Below are positions 1 to 7,351 of a DNA stretch of 13,305 bases, one piece after another. How positions within the stretch are numbered: the stretch's first letter is position 1; every line of letters begins with the position of its first letter. Location: assembly GCA_001873665.1 (NCBI GenBank), contig MNZO01000013.1, positions 1-13,305 on the forward strand. The letters are read 5' to 3'. Origin of the DNA: Candidatus Shapirobacteria bacterium CG2_30_35_20 (GTDB lineage: Bacteria; Patescibacteriota; Microgenomatia; UBA12405). The notes under the pieces were generated by a model, which did not search any database, was not told where the DNA came from, and saw only the letters and a program-made list of their open reading frames with translations. The translations under genes were made by a program, and so were the position numbers.

Positions 1-42
1 GCCTGTGGAGGAAAAAATTTTAAATTAAAAATTTCCCTGAAT

Positions 43-639
43 ATGCCAAATAACTCTACTAAAACTAACAACAAAGAATTCATCTTTGACCTATCCCCTG
101 TCACCCCACCTATTGACGCCGCTTGGTATGTCATCAACACCTATTCTGGTCACGAATACAAAGTCATCGAAGCCCTCAAAATCCGTATCAAAACCATGGG
201 TTTGCAAGATTATATCTTTCAAGCTATTGTCCCAATTCAAAGCAAAATGGTCATTCGCCGAGGTTCCAAGATCAAAACCATGGAAAAGACTCTCCCTGGC
301 TATGTCTTTATCCAAATGATTGTTACCGATGATTCCTGGGTTACTGTTCGTACCACCACTGGTGTTACCAGTTTTGTTGGCATTGGTGCCAAACCTACTC
401 CCGTTTCCCAAGCTGAAGTTGACAACATTATCAAAACGACTCAAGAAGACAAACCAAAATATCAAGCTCCGTTCGCTATTGGTGATCTTGTGAAAATCAC
501 CAGTGGACCATTTGCTGATTTTATTGGCACAATTGACTCTATCGATCAGACCAAAGGCAAGCTTCGTTGCCTTGTTTCCTTCTTTGAACGCGAAACACCA
601 GTCGAAGTCGACTTTTTACAAGTTACAAAGGAACTATAA
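43..639 (+). CDS. nusG: Transcription termination/antitermination factor NusG
   Basis: NusG binds RNA polymerase through its NGN domain and links it to Rho or the ribosome through its KOW domain. The 198-aa product shows the NGN domain from WYVINTYSGHE (residue 28) to about residue 120, including the LPGYVFIQM strand (84-92), and a C-terminal KOW domain opening with FAIGDLVKITSGPFADF (144-160). The length is close to the usual 175-190 aa, with a polar N-terminal extension of about 27 residues. The frame stays open to the left window edge, so an upstream start cannot be excluded, but this ATG is the only ATG before the NGN domain. No Shine-Dalgarno is visible. It sits upstream of rplK as in most bacteria; secE would be expected just outside the window. 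Confidence 0.96.
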   Translation: MPNNSTKTNNKEFIFDLSPVTPPIDAAWYVINTYSGHEYKVIEALKIRIKTMGLQDYIFQAIVPIQSKMVIRRGSKIKTMEKTLPGYVFIQMIVTDDSWVTVRTTTGVTSFVGIGAKPTPVSQAEVDNIIKTTQEDKPKYQAPFAIGDLVKITSGPFADFIGTIDSIDQTKGKLRCLVSFFERETPVEVDFLQVTKEL

Positions 640-644
640 ACTAA

Positions 645-765
645 ATTACAAATAACAACAAACAATTTCCAAACAAATCACAAATAACAAATCCCAAAAG
701 TTTGTAATTTGGAACTTTAGAATTTGGAACTTGATTGGAAATTGTAAATTTGTTTATTGGAACTT
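645..765. repeat. Intergenic imperfect palindrome, copy 1 (nusG-rplK gap)
   Basis: This gap folds into one long imperfect hairpin. Perfect outer arms are ACAATTTCCAA (662-672) and TTGGAAATTGT (735-745); near the tip, CAAATAACAAA pairs with TTTGTAATTTG with one mismatch. The left arm is nearly G-free and the right arm nearly C-free. The tip sequence at 690-711 recurs with one mismatch on the opposite strand of the rplK-rplA gap (1276-1297), which makes this a repeat family. There is no U-run after the stem, so a simple terminator is unlikely. Confidence 0.75.
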
Positions 766-782
766 AAATTAATTACAAAAAT

Positions 783-1208
783 ATGGCCAAAAAAATTAAA
801 ACAGTCGTCAAATTAGCTCTCCAAGCTGGCATGGCCAATCCCGCTCCTCCAGTTGGTACCGCTCTCGGTCCTCATGGTATAAAAATCATGGATTTTTGCA
901 ACGATTTTAACGCCAAAACCGCCAATATGAAAGGCTCGTTAATTCCCGCAATTATTACCATTTTTGAAGATCATTCTTTTGAATTTATCATCAAAAAACC
1001 TCCAGTTTCCGACATGATCAAAAAAGCTACCGGCATTACCAAGGGTAGTGGCACCACTGGTCGGGAAAAAATTGGCAAAATTACCGACGCTCAAATTACC
1101 CAAATCGCCGAAACCAAAATCGTTGATTTAAACACCAAAGATTTACAAGCTGCCAAGCGCATGGTCACCGGCACCGCCAAATCCATGGGGTTTGAGATAA
1201 CTGTATAA
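783..1208 (+). CDS. rplK: Large ribosomal subunit protein L11 (uL11)
   Basis: L11 binds the GTPase-associated region of 23S rRNA and forms the base of the L10-L7/L12 stalk. The 141-aa product has the family's usual length. It shows the proline-rich N-terminal motif NPAPPVGTALGPHG (19-32), the inter-domain segment KKPPVSDMIKKATG (71-84) and the C-terminal rRNA-binding domain ending RMVTGTAKSMG (126-136). The ATG start gives the standard N-terminus MAKKIK. There is no Shine-Dalgarno upstream; the sequence before it is the end of a palindromic repeat. It is co-oriented with nusG and rplA and probably co-transcribed. Confidence 0.98.
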   Translation: MAKKIKTVVKLALQAGMANPAPPVGTALGPHGIKIMDFCNDFNAKTANMKGSLIPAIITIFEDHSFEFIIKKPPVSDMIKKATGITKGSGTTGREKIGKITDAQITQIAETKIVDLNTKDLQAAKRMVTGTAKSMGFEITV

Positions 1209-1225
1209 AAGTTATTATTTGAAAT

Positions 1226-1355
1226 AACCAATAACCAAATAACAAGAAACAAACAAATTTCAATAACCAATCACCAAAATTACAAACTTTTGGAATTTGG
1301 AAATTGAAAAATTGGTAATTGTTTGGAAATTGTTTTTTGTATCTTGGAACTTCAA
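1226..1355. repeat. Intergenic imperfect palindrome, copy 2 (rplK-rplA gap)
   Basis: A long imperfect inverted repeat of the same family as the nusG-rplK gap. The left arm is A/C-rich (about 1226-1287) and the right arm T/G-rich (about 1288-1355). The 45 bases 1243-1287 match the reverse complement of 9132-9176 in the rplJ-rplL gap at 41 of 45 positions. A small separate dyad, GTTATT/AATAAC, lies just upstream at 1211-1228. Confidence 0.78.
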
Positions 1356-1380
1356 AATTTATTTATTAAAATTTTGTAAA

Positions 1381-2124
1381 ATGAGCAAAACTACTCAAGC
1401 AAACAAGGCCAAAGCAGTCAAGAAAAAACTTGTCGTGGAAGATCAAGTAATTGATCAAAAGGCTCAGGAAACTCCAGTCAAAGAAGTAAAAACTGAAACT
1501 GAAGTTACTGAATCTGTTACCAAAAAAGCATCTCGAGTCCGGAGTAAAAAATACGTTGCCGCCCGTAGACTTTACGACACCAACAAACTCTATCCTCTCT
1601 CCCAAGCCATTGAGCTTGTCAAAAAGACATCTTTGTCCAAATTTGATGGCAAAATTGAAGCCCACGTTTTGGGTATGGATATGGGCAATATTGGCGAAAT
1701 TATTTTTCCCCATTTAGAACTTGCTAGCAAAAAAATCGTCATTTTAAATGATGAAATTTTGGCACAAATCAAAGATGGCAAAGTCAATTTTGATATTTTG
1801 ATTGCGACTACCGTCACCATGCCCAAATTACTTCCATTTGCCAAAATTTTGGGTCCTCAGGGTTTAATGCCCAATCCAAAAAATGGCACTCTAACTGACA
1901 AACCTGAAGAAACACTCAAAAAATTATCAGTCGCCAAAACCATAATCAAATCAGAGAAAAAAGCTCCTGTCATTCATCAAATTGTCGGCACCGTTTCCCA
2001 AAAAACTGAAGAAATTGTCGCCAACATCAATGAATTGATTAAAGTTGTCAAACCCATCAAAATCAAAAAACTAGTCTTGTGTGCCACCATGGGCCCAGGG
2101 GTTAAGTGTGAAGTTGTAAAATAA
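1381..2124 (+). CDS. rplA: Large ribosomal subunit protein L1 (uL1), divergent
   Basis: L1 forms the mobile L1 stalk near the E site and in many bacteria represses its own operon. The 247-aa product shows the domain I core AARRLYDTNKLYPLSQAIEL, the hallmark LGPQGLMPNPKNGTL segment and the C-terminal ATMGPGVK. The ATG at 1381 is preferred over the upstream in-frame start at 1297, which would translate the intergenic repeat. Two things are odd. There is a Lys/Glu-rich N-terminal extension of about 50 residues. The segment that in E. coli L1 carries DQNVRG and VLPHGTG is shortened by roughly 20 residues and reads GEIIFPHLELASKK, so part of the RNA-binding surface and of domain II looks altered. 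The stop lies only 8 nt before the AbiEi-like gene. Confidence 0.95.
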   Translation: MSKTTQANKAKAVKKKLVVEDQVIDQKAQETPVKEVKTETEVTESVTKKASRVRSKKYVAARRLYDTNKLYPLSQAIELVKKTSLSKFDGKIEAHVLGMDMGNIGEIIFPHLELASKKIVILNDEILAQIKDGKVNFDILIATTVTMPKLLPFAKILGPQGLMPNPKNGTLTDKPEETLKKLSVAKTIIKSEKKAPVIHQIVGTVSQKTEEIVANINELIKVVKPIKIKKLVLCATMGPGVKCEVVK

Positions 2125-2132
2125 ACATAGTC

Positions 2133-2645
2133 ATGTTATCCTATACACAATTGTATATGATAAACAAACTAGATATATTACTAAAACAACCACAAAAAAT
2201 ATATCACACCGATGATTTACGGATCTTGTGGGGTATTACTAAACCATCCACTCTCCACCAAACAATATCTCGATTAATCAAAAAAGGGGTGTTAATTAAA
2301 ATACACAAAGGTCTTTATTGTACTATTCCTATTTCCGACCTTGATCCAATCGAGCTGGGTTTTCGTCTTATCAATCGTTTCTGTTATCTCACCACCGAGA
2401 CTGTCCTCGCTCAAAACGGAATTATTAATCAATCCCCTAATAAAATTACCTTTGTTTCCAATATTTCCCAAAAAATTACTGTTGGCGATAATACTTTTTT
2501 ATATCGTCAATTAAGTGACAAATATTTATATAACAGTGATGGTATTAGCCCACAATCAAATGGCGTTTTAATCGCTTCTGTTGCTCGGGCCAAATCAGAT
2601 ATGCTCTATTTTCAACCGAGTTATTATTTTGATAAAAAAATATGA
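2133..2645 (+). CDS. AbiEi-like antitoxin / winged-helix regulator
   Basis: The 170-aa protein resembles AbiEi-family antitoxins, which bind DNA at their own promoter and neutralise an AbiEii nucleotidyltransferase toxin. The N-terminal third reads as a winged helix: IYHTDDLRILWGI, then STLHQTISRLIKKGVLIKIH with the wing KGLYCTIP. The rest matches the layout of the AbiEi C-terminal domain (ITFVSN strand, YLYNSDGI), though weakly. Its last codons overlap the toxin gene by 4 nt (ATGA), typical of translational coupling. The family-like N-terminus MINKLDILLKQ would start at 2157, giving 162 aa; the upstream ATG at 2133 is possible if the gene is read from the rplA transcript. Function is inferred from fold and partner. 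Confidence 0.8.
   Translation: MLSYTQLYMINKLDILLKQPQKIYHTDDLRILWGITKPSTLHQTISRLIKKGVLIKIHKGLYCTIPISDLDPIELGFRLINRFCYLTTETVLAQNGIINQSPNKITFVSNISQKITVGDNTFLYRQLSDKYLYNSDGISPQSNGVLIASVARAKSDMLYFQPSYYFDKKI
2142..2157. promoter_or_regulatory. Palindrome at the start of the AbiE operon, possible operator
   Basis: TATACA, a 4-nt spacer CAAT, then TGTATA forms a 6-bp-arm dyad that ends on the A of the alternative ATG (2157). AbiEi-type antitoxins bind inverted repeats at their promoters, so this could be the autoregulatory operator. It would then lie in the 5' part of the longer reading frame. Confidence 0.4.
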
Positions 2646-3364
2646 TCGTCAATCGCCAAGCCGATATCATTCACAAAGTTCATTTGTTGCGAGTCTTGAC
2701 AAAGATTATTGATAATCCAATTTTAAGTCAATCTTTATACTTTAAGGGTGGTACCTGTGCCTCGATGCAAAATATCTTGGATCGTTTTTCCGTTGATTTG
2801 GACTTTGATGTCAAGTCAAAATCTGATGAAAAAGTATTAAGGTCAGAGTTTCATAAAATATTTAAAAAACTTGATTACACAATTTCTCAAGAAAGTAAAG
2901 TTGCCCTCGAATTTTTTCTTAAGTATAAAAATGGTCCAAATTTACGTAATACTCTCAAAATTGATGCACTAAATTTTCAAGTCAAATCAAATTTATACGC
3001 CCCCATTTTCCTTCCCGAAATTGGCCGTACTATCAATTGCCAAACCAAAGAGACTATCTTTGCCAATAAATTAGTGGCAGTCAAAGACCGTTTTAACAAA
3101 CACAAATCCATTGCCTGTCGTGATATATATGATATTCACCATTTTTTTATGATTGGGTTAAATTACCGAAGTGAAATTATTATTGAAAGAACAGGCCTAT
3201 CCCCTCATAAATATTTTGAATATTTAATTAATTTTATTGATCAAAAAGTTACTCAACAATTAATTGACCAAGATTTAAACACATTATTACCACTCGATTC
3301 CTTCAACAAAATTCGAAAAATATTAAAATCTGAAACTATACTATTTTTACAAAATAATATATAA
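2642..3364 (+). CDS. AbiEii/AbiGii-family nucleotidyltransferase toxin
   Basis: The 240-aa protein belongs to the AbiEii / MenT-like nucleotidyltransferase group, toxins that transfer nucleotides to targets such as tRNA ends. Visible motifs are YFKGGTCASM (33-42), the metal-binding pair in SVDLDFD (Asp52, Asp54), a likely third carboxylate in KIDAL (Asp108), then FANKLVAVKDR (140-150) and RDIYDIHHFF (160-169), which correspond to the family's K-L-x-A-L-x-x-R and R-D-x-Y-D signatures. All key residues appear present, so the enzyme is probably active. The ATG overlaps the end of the AbiEi-like gene by 4 nt. The target and the trigger cannot be told from the sequence. Confidence 0.88.
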   Translation: MIVNRQADIIHKVHLLRVLTKIIDNPILSQSLYFKGGTCASMQNILDRFSVDLDFDVKSKSDEKVLRSEFHKIFKKLDYTISQESKVALEFFLKYKNGPNLRNTLKIDALNFQVKSNLYAPIFLPEIGRTINCQTKETIFANKLVAVKDRFNKHKSIACRDIYDIHHFFMIGLNYRSEIIIERTGLSPHKYFEYLINFIDQKVTQQLIDQDLNTLLPLDSFNKIRKILKSETILFLQNNI

Positions 3365-3365
3365 T
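3360..3365 (+). promoter_or_regulatory. -10 box TATAAT before the Hsp70-like gene
   Basis: An exact TATAAT lies over the stop codon of the AbiEii gene and ends 9 nt before the ATG at 3375. No convincing -35 hexamer is seen. If used, the transcript would have a leader of about 2-3 nt. Confidence 0.4.
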
Positions 3366-3374
3366 CAAAATCTC

Positions 3375-4730
3375 ATGTCCCCCACCTACTGCGGAATAGA
3401 TTTTGGAACTACCAACTCCTCCCTCGCCATTTGTACCGACAGCAAAACAACAGTCATCCCTATAGACAGGCAAAATCCCAACAGCAAAGTTCTCGAATCA
3501 CTCATATATATTAATCCTTTACAAGAAATCGCTGTCGGCCATAATGCTATAAATCGGTATTTGACAGATCTTAATAATTTGCCCACAGTTCCTCTCCGCG
3601 AAGAATTTACCGGTCGCATGATCAAAACCTTCGGCCCTTCTGGCTACAGTGGCGCTGGTCCAGTTATTTTTGTCCCCGAAATTGTCGAGGTTGACGACAG
3701 TGGCCGAGGTCGACTACTTCAATCACTAAAATCAGTTTTGACTAGCTCTGTTTTTACTGGCTCCAACATTTTTGGCAAATTTTATAGTTTAGAAGATCTT
3801 TTAACTTTATTACTAAAAGAAATAAAAACTCGAGCCGAGGTGGAAATTAGTCACAAATTAACCTCGGCTGTCATTGGCCGTCCTGTTAAATATGTCGGTA
3901 CTTCAAAAAACAAAATCGCTCTTGACCGTATGCAAACCATCGCCAAGAATGCTGGTTTTAAAGAAGTACAATTTGAATACGAGCCCGTTGGTGCCGCCCT
4001 AGATTATGGTATCACATCTTCCTCGTCCCAAAAAATTTTGGTCTATGACTTTGGTGGTGGTACTCTCGATATTTGCATCATGGAACTACCGAGCTCTAAA
4101 ATATTGTCTGTCGCTGGACGTAGTTTAGGTGGCGATCTTCTCGATTCTCATCTAGCCCTGCTTAAATTAGCCCCCCATTTTGGGCTAAATTCGCTTATAA
4201 ACGGTAAAATGCCATTCCCCCGTTATCTTTTTTCTACCTTTTCTTCATGGTATATGGCCACCCTGCAAAAAACCGTCAAAAATCATGATACTTTAGAAGA
4301 ATTGGCTGTCAAATCATCGCAACCTAACAAAGTTCGAAATTTAATCGCCTTAATTTTTCATGATTACGGTTTTGAATTTTTTCAAACTCTAGATTTATCA
4401 AAAATTTCGCTCTCAACAAATAGTCAAACAAATTTTTTGTTTAATCGACCCAAATTATCTATTTCAGAAAATATTACAAAGTCTGATTTTGAAACCAGTA
4501 TTGCACCCGATCTTGAAACTTCACAAGAATGTATTAATGAAGCCTTAAAATTAGCCAATTTAAAACCAAATCAAATTAACAAAGTAATTCTTACCGGTGG
4601 TTCCTCCCAAGTCCCCGCTTTTATCCACCAATTATCTGAGATCTTCTCAACTGACAAACTGATAAACTCTAACCACTTTACCTCCGTCGCCTCCGGTCTA
4701 GCCATTAGAGCAGAACAACTCTTCTCTTGA
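3375..4730 (+). CDS. Hsp70-type ATPase of the YegD kind
   Basis: The 451-aa protein is an Hsp70/actin-fold ATPase without a substrate-binding domain, the same length and layout as E. coli YegD (450 aa). It shows the phosphate-1 loop GIDFGTTNSSLA (7-18), the connect region EPVGAALDYG (203-212), phosphate-2 VYDFGGGTLDI (223-233) and the adenosine motif LTGGSSQVPAF (406-416). The chain ends soon after, so the beta-sandwich and lid of DnaK are absent. No DnaJ or GrpE gene is adjacent. It starts 10 nt after the AbiEii stop and ends 13 nt before the MurF-like gene, so it is probably co-transcribed with both. The substrate is unknown. Confidence 0.9.
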   Translation: MSPTYCGIDFGTTNSSLAICTDSKTTVIPIDRQNPNSKVLESLIYINPLQEIAVGHNAINRYLTDLNNLPTVPLREEFTGRMIKTFGPSGYSGAGPVIFVPEIVEVDDSGRGRLLQSLKSVLTSSVFTGSNIFGKFYSLEDLLTLLLKEIKTRAEVEISHKLTSAVIGRPVKYVGTSKNKIALDRMQTIAKNAGFKEVQFEYEPVGAALDYGITSSSSQKILVYDFGGGTLDICIMELPSSKILSVAGRSLGGDLLDSHLALLKLAPHFGLNSLINGKMPFPRYLFSTFSSWYMATLQKTVKNHDTLEELAVKSSQPNKVRNLIALIFHDYGFEFFQTLDLSKISLSTNSQTNFLFNRPKLSISENITKSDFETSIAPDLETSQECINEALKLANLKPNQINKVILTGGSSQVPAFIHQLSEIFSTDKLINSNHFTSVASGLAIRAEQLFS

Positions 4731-4743
4731 TAAAATATACTCA

Positions 4744-5922
4744 ATGAAAAAATACTTTTCCCTTTTTATCCTCTACTACCTTCGCTTTTTTGCCAAACTT
4801 CAATTATTAAAAAATCGCCAAATGACTATCGTTGGTATCACCGGCTCAGCTGGCAAAAGCTCGACAGTCGCCGCTTGTCAAGCGGCACTAAGTTCCAAAT
4901 ATAAAATCAAAACCAATGGTGGCACCAATTCCGAATCTGGTATTCCCCTCTCAATTCTTGGCATTAAAGTCAATGGATATTCCCCCATAGACTGGTTAAA
5001 ATATTGTTTACTTGCACCGATAAGTTTATTAACCAATTGGCAAAAATACGATATTTATCTTTGCGAAATGGGAATTGACAGTCCCAATAGTCCCAAAAAT
5101 ATGTCCTATTTATTATCCATCGTCAAACCCCAAATTGGCATATTTCTTAATGTCAATCTAGTTCACAGCGAATTTTTCAAGGACATCAATCATATTGGTC
5201 TTGAAAAATCAAAGCTTATCACCTCTCTCCCTTCAACTGGATATGCCCTCATTAACAATCGCGACCCAATTGTTGCCCAAACTACTCAAAATACATTGGC
5301 CAAGAAAATTTTTTTAAAACCAATTCACATTGATTTTAATAATTTTGCCCCTCCCGCCAGTTTTGACATTTCTACATCTAGTGCTATCAATCTAGCTCAA
5401 CTATTTAATATTAATCAACAACTAGCTATTGACAATATTAAAAATAATTTAGTATTACCCCCCAGTCGTTCCTCATTATTTTTAGGTATAAACAATTCAA
5501 CCATTATTGACAGTTCCTACAATTCCTCTCCACTAGCCTGTAGTAAAATGCTCGCAGTTTTGGCAAGATTCCCCTCACCCCGTATTGCAATCTTGGGTGA
5601 TATGCGCGAGCTGGGTAATCACTCAAAATCAGCTCACCAAAAAATTTATCGACAAGCCCTAAAATCGGCCAACACAATAATTTCCGTTGGCATGGAAACT
5701 CAACAATATTTTGGCGACAAAGCTATTAAATTCTCAAACTACTCCGAAGCTTCAAATTACTTAAAACAAAATCTACCCCAAAATGCCTCTATTTTAATTA
5801 AGGGCTCCCAAAACACTATTTTCCTCGAAGAATTGGTTAAATCAATACTCCTAAATCCCACCGACTCCTCCAAACTTTGCCGACAGTCATCTTACTGGCT
5901 AAAAATAAAAAATATTATTTAA
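4744..5922 (+). CDS. MurF-like Mur ligase lacking the N-terminal domain
   Basis: Mur ligases join amino acids or dipeptides to UDP-MurNAc-peptides in peptidoglycan synthesis using ATP. The 392-aa product has the P-loop GITGSAGKSST (31-41), the catalytic Glu in LCEMG (Glu109 region), the NVNLVHSEFF segment (His141), EKSKLI around the expected carbamylated lysine (154-159), DSSYNSSP (256-263) and the MurF-typical LGDMRELG (284-291). It has no N-terminal UDP-MurNAc-binding domain. Instead there are about 25 hydrophobic and basic residues (KKYFSLFILYYLRFF), possibly membrane-associating, followed directly by the ATPase domain. The middle domain is also short. Whether it acts on the normal MurF substrate or another one is unclear. 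It is probably part of the upstream operon. Confidence 0.88.
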   Translation: MKKYFSLFILYYLRFFAKLQLLKNRQMTIVGITGSAGKSSTVAACQAALSSKYKIKTNGGTNSESGIPLSILGIKVNGYSPIDWLKYCLLAPISLLTNWQKYDIYLCEMGIDSPNSPKNMSYLLSIVKPQIGIFLNVNLVHSEFFKDINHIGLEKSKLITSLPSTGYALINNRDPIVAQTTQNTLAKKIFLKPIHIDFNNFAPPASFDISTSSAINLAQLFNINQQLAIDNIKNNLVLPPSRSSLFLGINNSTIIDSSYNSSPLACSKMLAVLARFPSPRIAILGDMRELGNHSKSAHQKIYRQALKSANTIISVGMETQQYFGDKAIKFSNYSEASNYLKQNLPQNASILIKGSQNTIFLEELVKSILLNPTDSSKLCRQSSYWLKIKNII

Positions 5923-5977
5923 AATCCTTTTCTTTCTTCATTTTACTCACCACATAGAAAATACCTGAAAGATGGAT

Positions 5978-5983
5978 TATAAT
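5978..5983 (+). promoter_or_regulatory. -10 box TATAAT before the methyltransferase
   Basis: An exact TATAAT ends 8 nt before the ATG at 5992. No clear -35 hexamer or Shine-Dalgarno is present in the 69-nt gap, which is otherwise T/C-rich and shows no terminator for the upstream operon. A start here would give an almost leaderless mRNA. Confidence 0.45.
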
Positions 5984-5991
5984 CACATGCC

Positions 5992-6771
5992 ATGAAAATA
6001 AACGGTTTTAACAAAGAAGCAAATTTATGGATCACCATCCGAAGCACCAACGACTATAAACACGGTGATCCAGCATTAATTAAAATGAATCGTGCCCACC
6101 TCTTTATTGAAAAACCAGCCATGAAAGTAAAAATACATGACCTAACTGGCAAAAAAGTTCTCACCGTGGGTTGTGGTAGTGGTGAAGAATGTAAATTACT
6201 ACAGAAAAAGGGGGCCACAGACATTACGGGTATCGATATTGCCACCAAACTAATCAAAGAAGCTCAAAGATGTTATCCAAAGTACAAGTTTCACACCATG
6301 AACGTCAATAAAATAGAATTTCAAGATAATACTTTTGATTTTGTCTACTCAAGCCTCATGATGCACTATCTGAAAGATTGGAAAAACGCTCTAAACGAAA
6401 TAAATCGTGTTATGAAGAAAGGATCAACTTTTCTTTTTTCAACATTACACCCAACCAGGTGGAGTGGTGAGCGTCAAGGTGACACACTTCTAATGGGTTT
6501 TCAATACCCCTCAAAAGACAGCAAATTAAAAATATTTGGTGATTACCTCAACAAAAAAGCCATCAATGATATTGGTATCCGTCGTATTAACATGACATCA
6601 TATGTCAGACCACTTTCAGATATGTTTCGAGAACTAGTTAAAGCAAATTTCGAAATTATTGATATCTACGAACCAAAAGCCACTACTGAAACAAAGTTTT
6701 ACAACCAAGGTTACCACGAAATCAATCAAAAAATACCAGATTTCATCATTTTTGAAGCAATCAAAAAATAG
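5992..6771 (+). CDS. Class I SAM-dependent methyltransferase
   Basis: The 259-aa protein has the Rossmann methyltransferase signature. Motif I is VLTVGCGSGEE (56-66), the acidic end of strand 2 is GIDIA (80-84), and motif post-II is NTFDFVYSSLMMHYLKDW, with the later strand GSTFLFSTLHP typical of the UbiE/Methyltransf_11 group. The C-terminal half (PLSDMFRELVKANFEIIDIYEP) fits this group's cap region. The acceptor is unknown; homologues act on small molecules, lipids or quinones. It ends one base away from the stop of the convergent gene on the other strand, so the two transcripts must overlap. It appears to have its own promoter. Confidence 0.9.
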   Translation: MKINGFNKEANLWITIRSTNDYKHGDPALIKMNRAHLFIEKPAMKVKIHDLTGKKVLTVGCGSGEECKLLQKKGATDITGIDIATKLIKEAQRCYPKYKFHTMNVNKIEFQDNTFDFVYSSLMMHYLKDWKNALNEINRVMKKGSTFLFSTLHPTRWSGERQGDTLLMGFQYPSKDSKLKIFGDYLNKKAINDIGIRRINMTSYVRPLSDMFRELVKANFEIIDIYEPKATTETKFYNQGYHEINQKIPDFIIFEAIKK

Positions 6772-6772
6772 T

Positions 6773-7348
6773 TTATTTATTCTTTTTAAATTCAATATCC
6801 TTTTTCATCTCTCTTTCAATTAAATTTCTCAAAAACACAGATCTAGGAACCATTCTATGTTTAGCTACAAAATCAAGGTAATTTAATATTTTTGGACTAA
6901 CAAAAAAGTTAAAACGAACATCACTGTTATCCTCTGCTTTTTTGAGTACCTCTTTCAACAATTTAACAACATTCTCAGTTGTATATTTCACTAAAAACAA
7001 TGCATCAGATTTTACCCAACCAAGTACAAAAGAAGGACTATTGCTTTGCGTAAGTACAATAACTTGTTTACCCAAATCAATCGACATATTTATCAAATAA
7101 CCCACTGACAAACTTGGCAGTGAAGTATCAAAAACACAGATGTCAGCACTTTTTAATTCTTTTAAAATTCTTTCATTATGATTCTCAAGTTCAATAGAAG
7201 TCATTTCATAAAAAGATTTTGGGTCAACTCTATCCACCCAATTACTTGTATGAGAATATCCAAGATCTTTAATTATTTTATAGATAAGATGTATCGAGTC
7301 AGGATAACTTGTTTTAATCCTTGGACTTGTCCCAAAAAATACTTTCAT
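6773..7348 (-). CDS. Deoxyribosyltransferase-like domain fused to a ribbon-helix-helix domain
   Basis: The 191-aa protein has two parts. Residues 1-115 look like the nucleoside 2-deoxyribosyltransferase / nucleotide-sensing Rossmann fold: MKVFFGTSPR, then ILKELKSADICVFDTS, SVGYLINMSIDLGKQVIVLT. The glutamate that normally follows the glycine here (family pattern G-Y-E) is replaced by Leu85, so classic hydrolase or transferase activity is doubtful. Residues 144-180 (VRFNFFVSPKILNYLDFVAK, then VPRSVFLRNLIERE) have the strand-helix-helix pattern of Arc/MetJ DNA-binding domains. A ligand-responsive regulator is one possible reading. The gene begins 3 nt after the hydrolase stop, so the two are probably one operon. 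Confidence 0.65.
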   Translation of the reverse strand: MKVFFGTSPRIKTSYPDSIHLIYKIIKDLGYSHTSNWVDRVDPKSFYEMTSIELENHNERILKELKSADICVFDTSLPSLSVGYLINMSIDLGKQVIVLTQSNSPSFVLGWVKSDALFLVKYTTENVVKLLKEVLKKAEDNSDVRFNFFVSPKILNYLDFVAKHRMVPRSVFLRNLIEREMKKDIEFKKNK

Positions 7349-7351
7349 GGT

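Noticed and set aside
1..42. The end of an upstream gene such as secE
   Set aside because: Two frames hit stops within 30 bases, but the remaining 6-8 codons are too few to assign to any protein.
645..765. The nusG-rplK palindrome read as a CRISPR-like or terminator element
   Set aside because: There are no regularly spaced direct repeats with unique spacers, and no T-run follows the stem.
1297..1380. A longer rplA reading frame starting at 1297
   Set aside because: These codons translate the right arm of the intergenic palindrome and have no resemblance to L1; the ATG at 1381 gives a sensible N-terminus.
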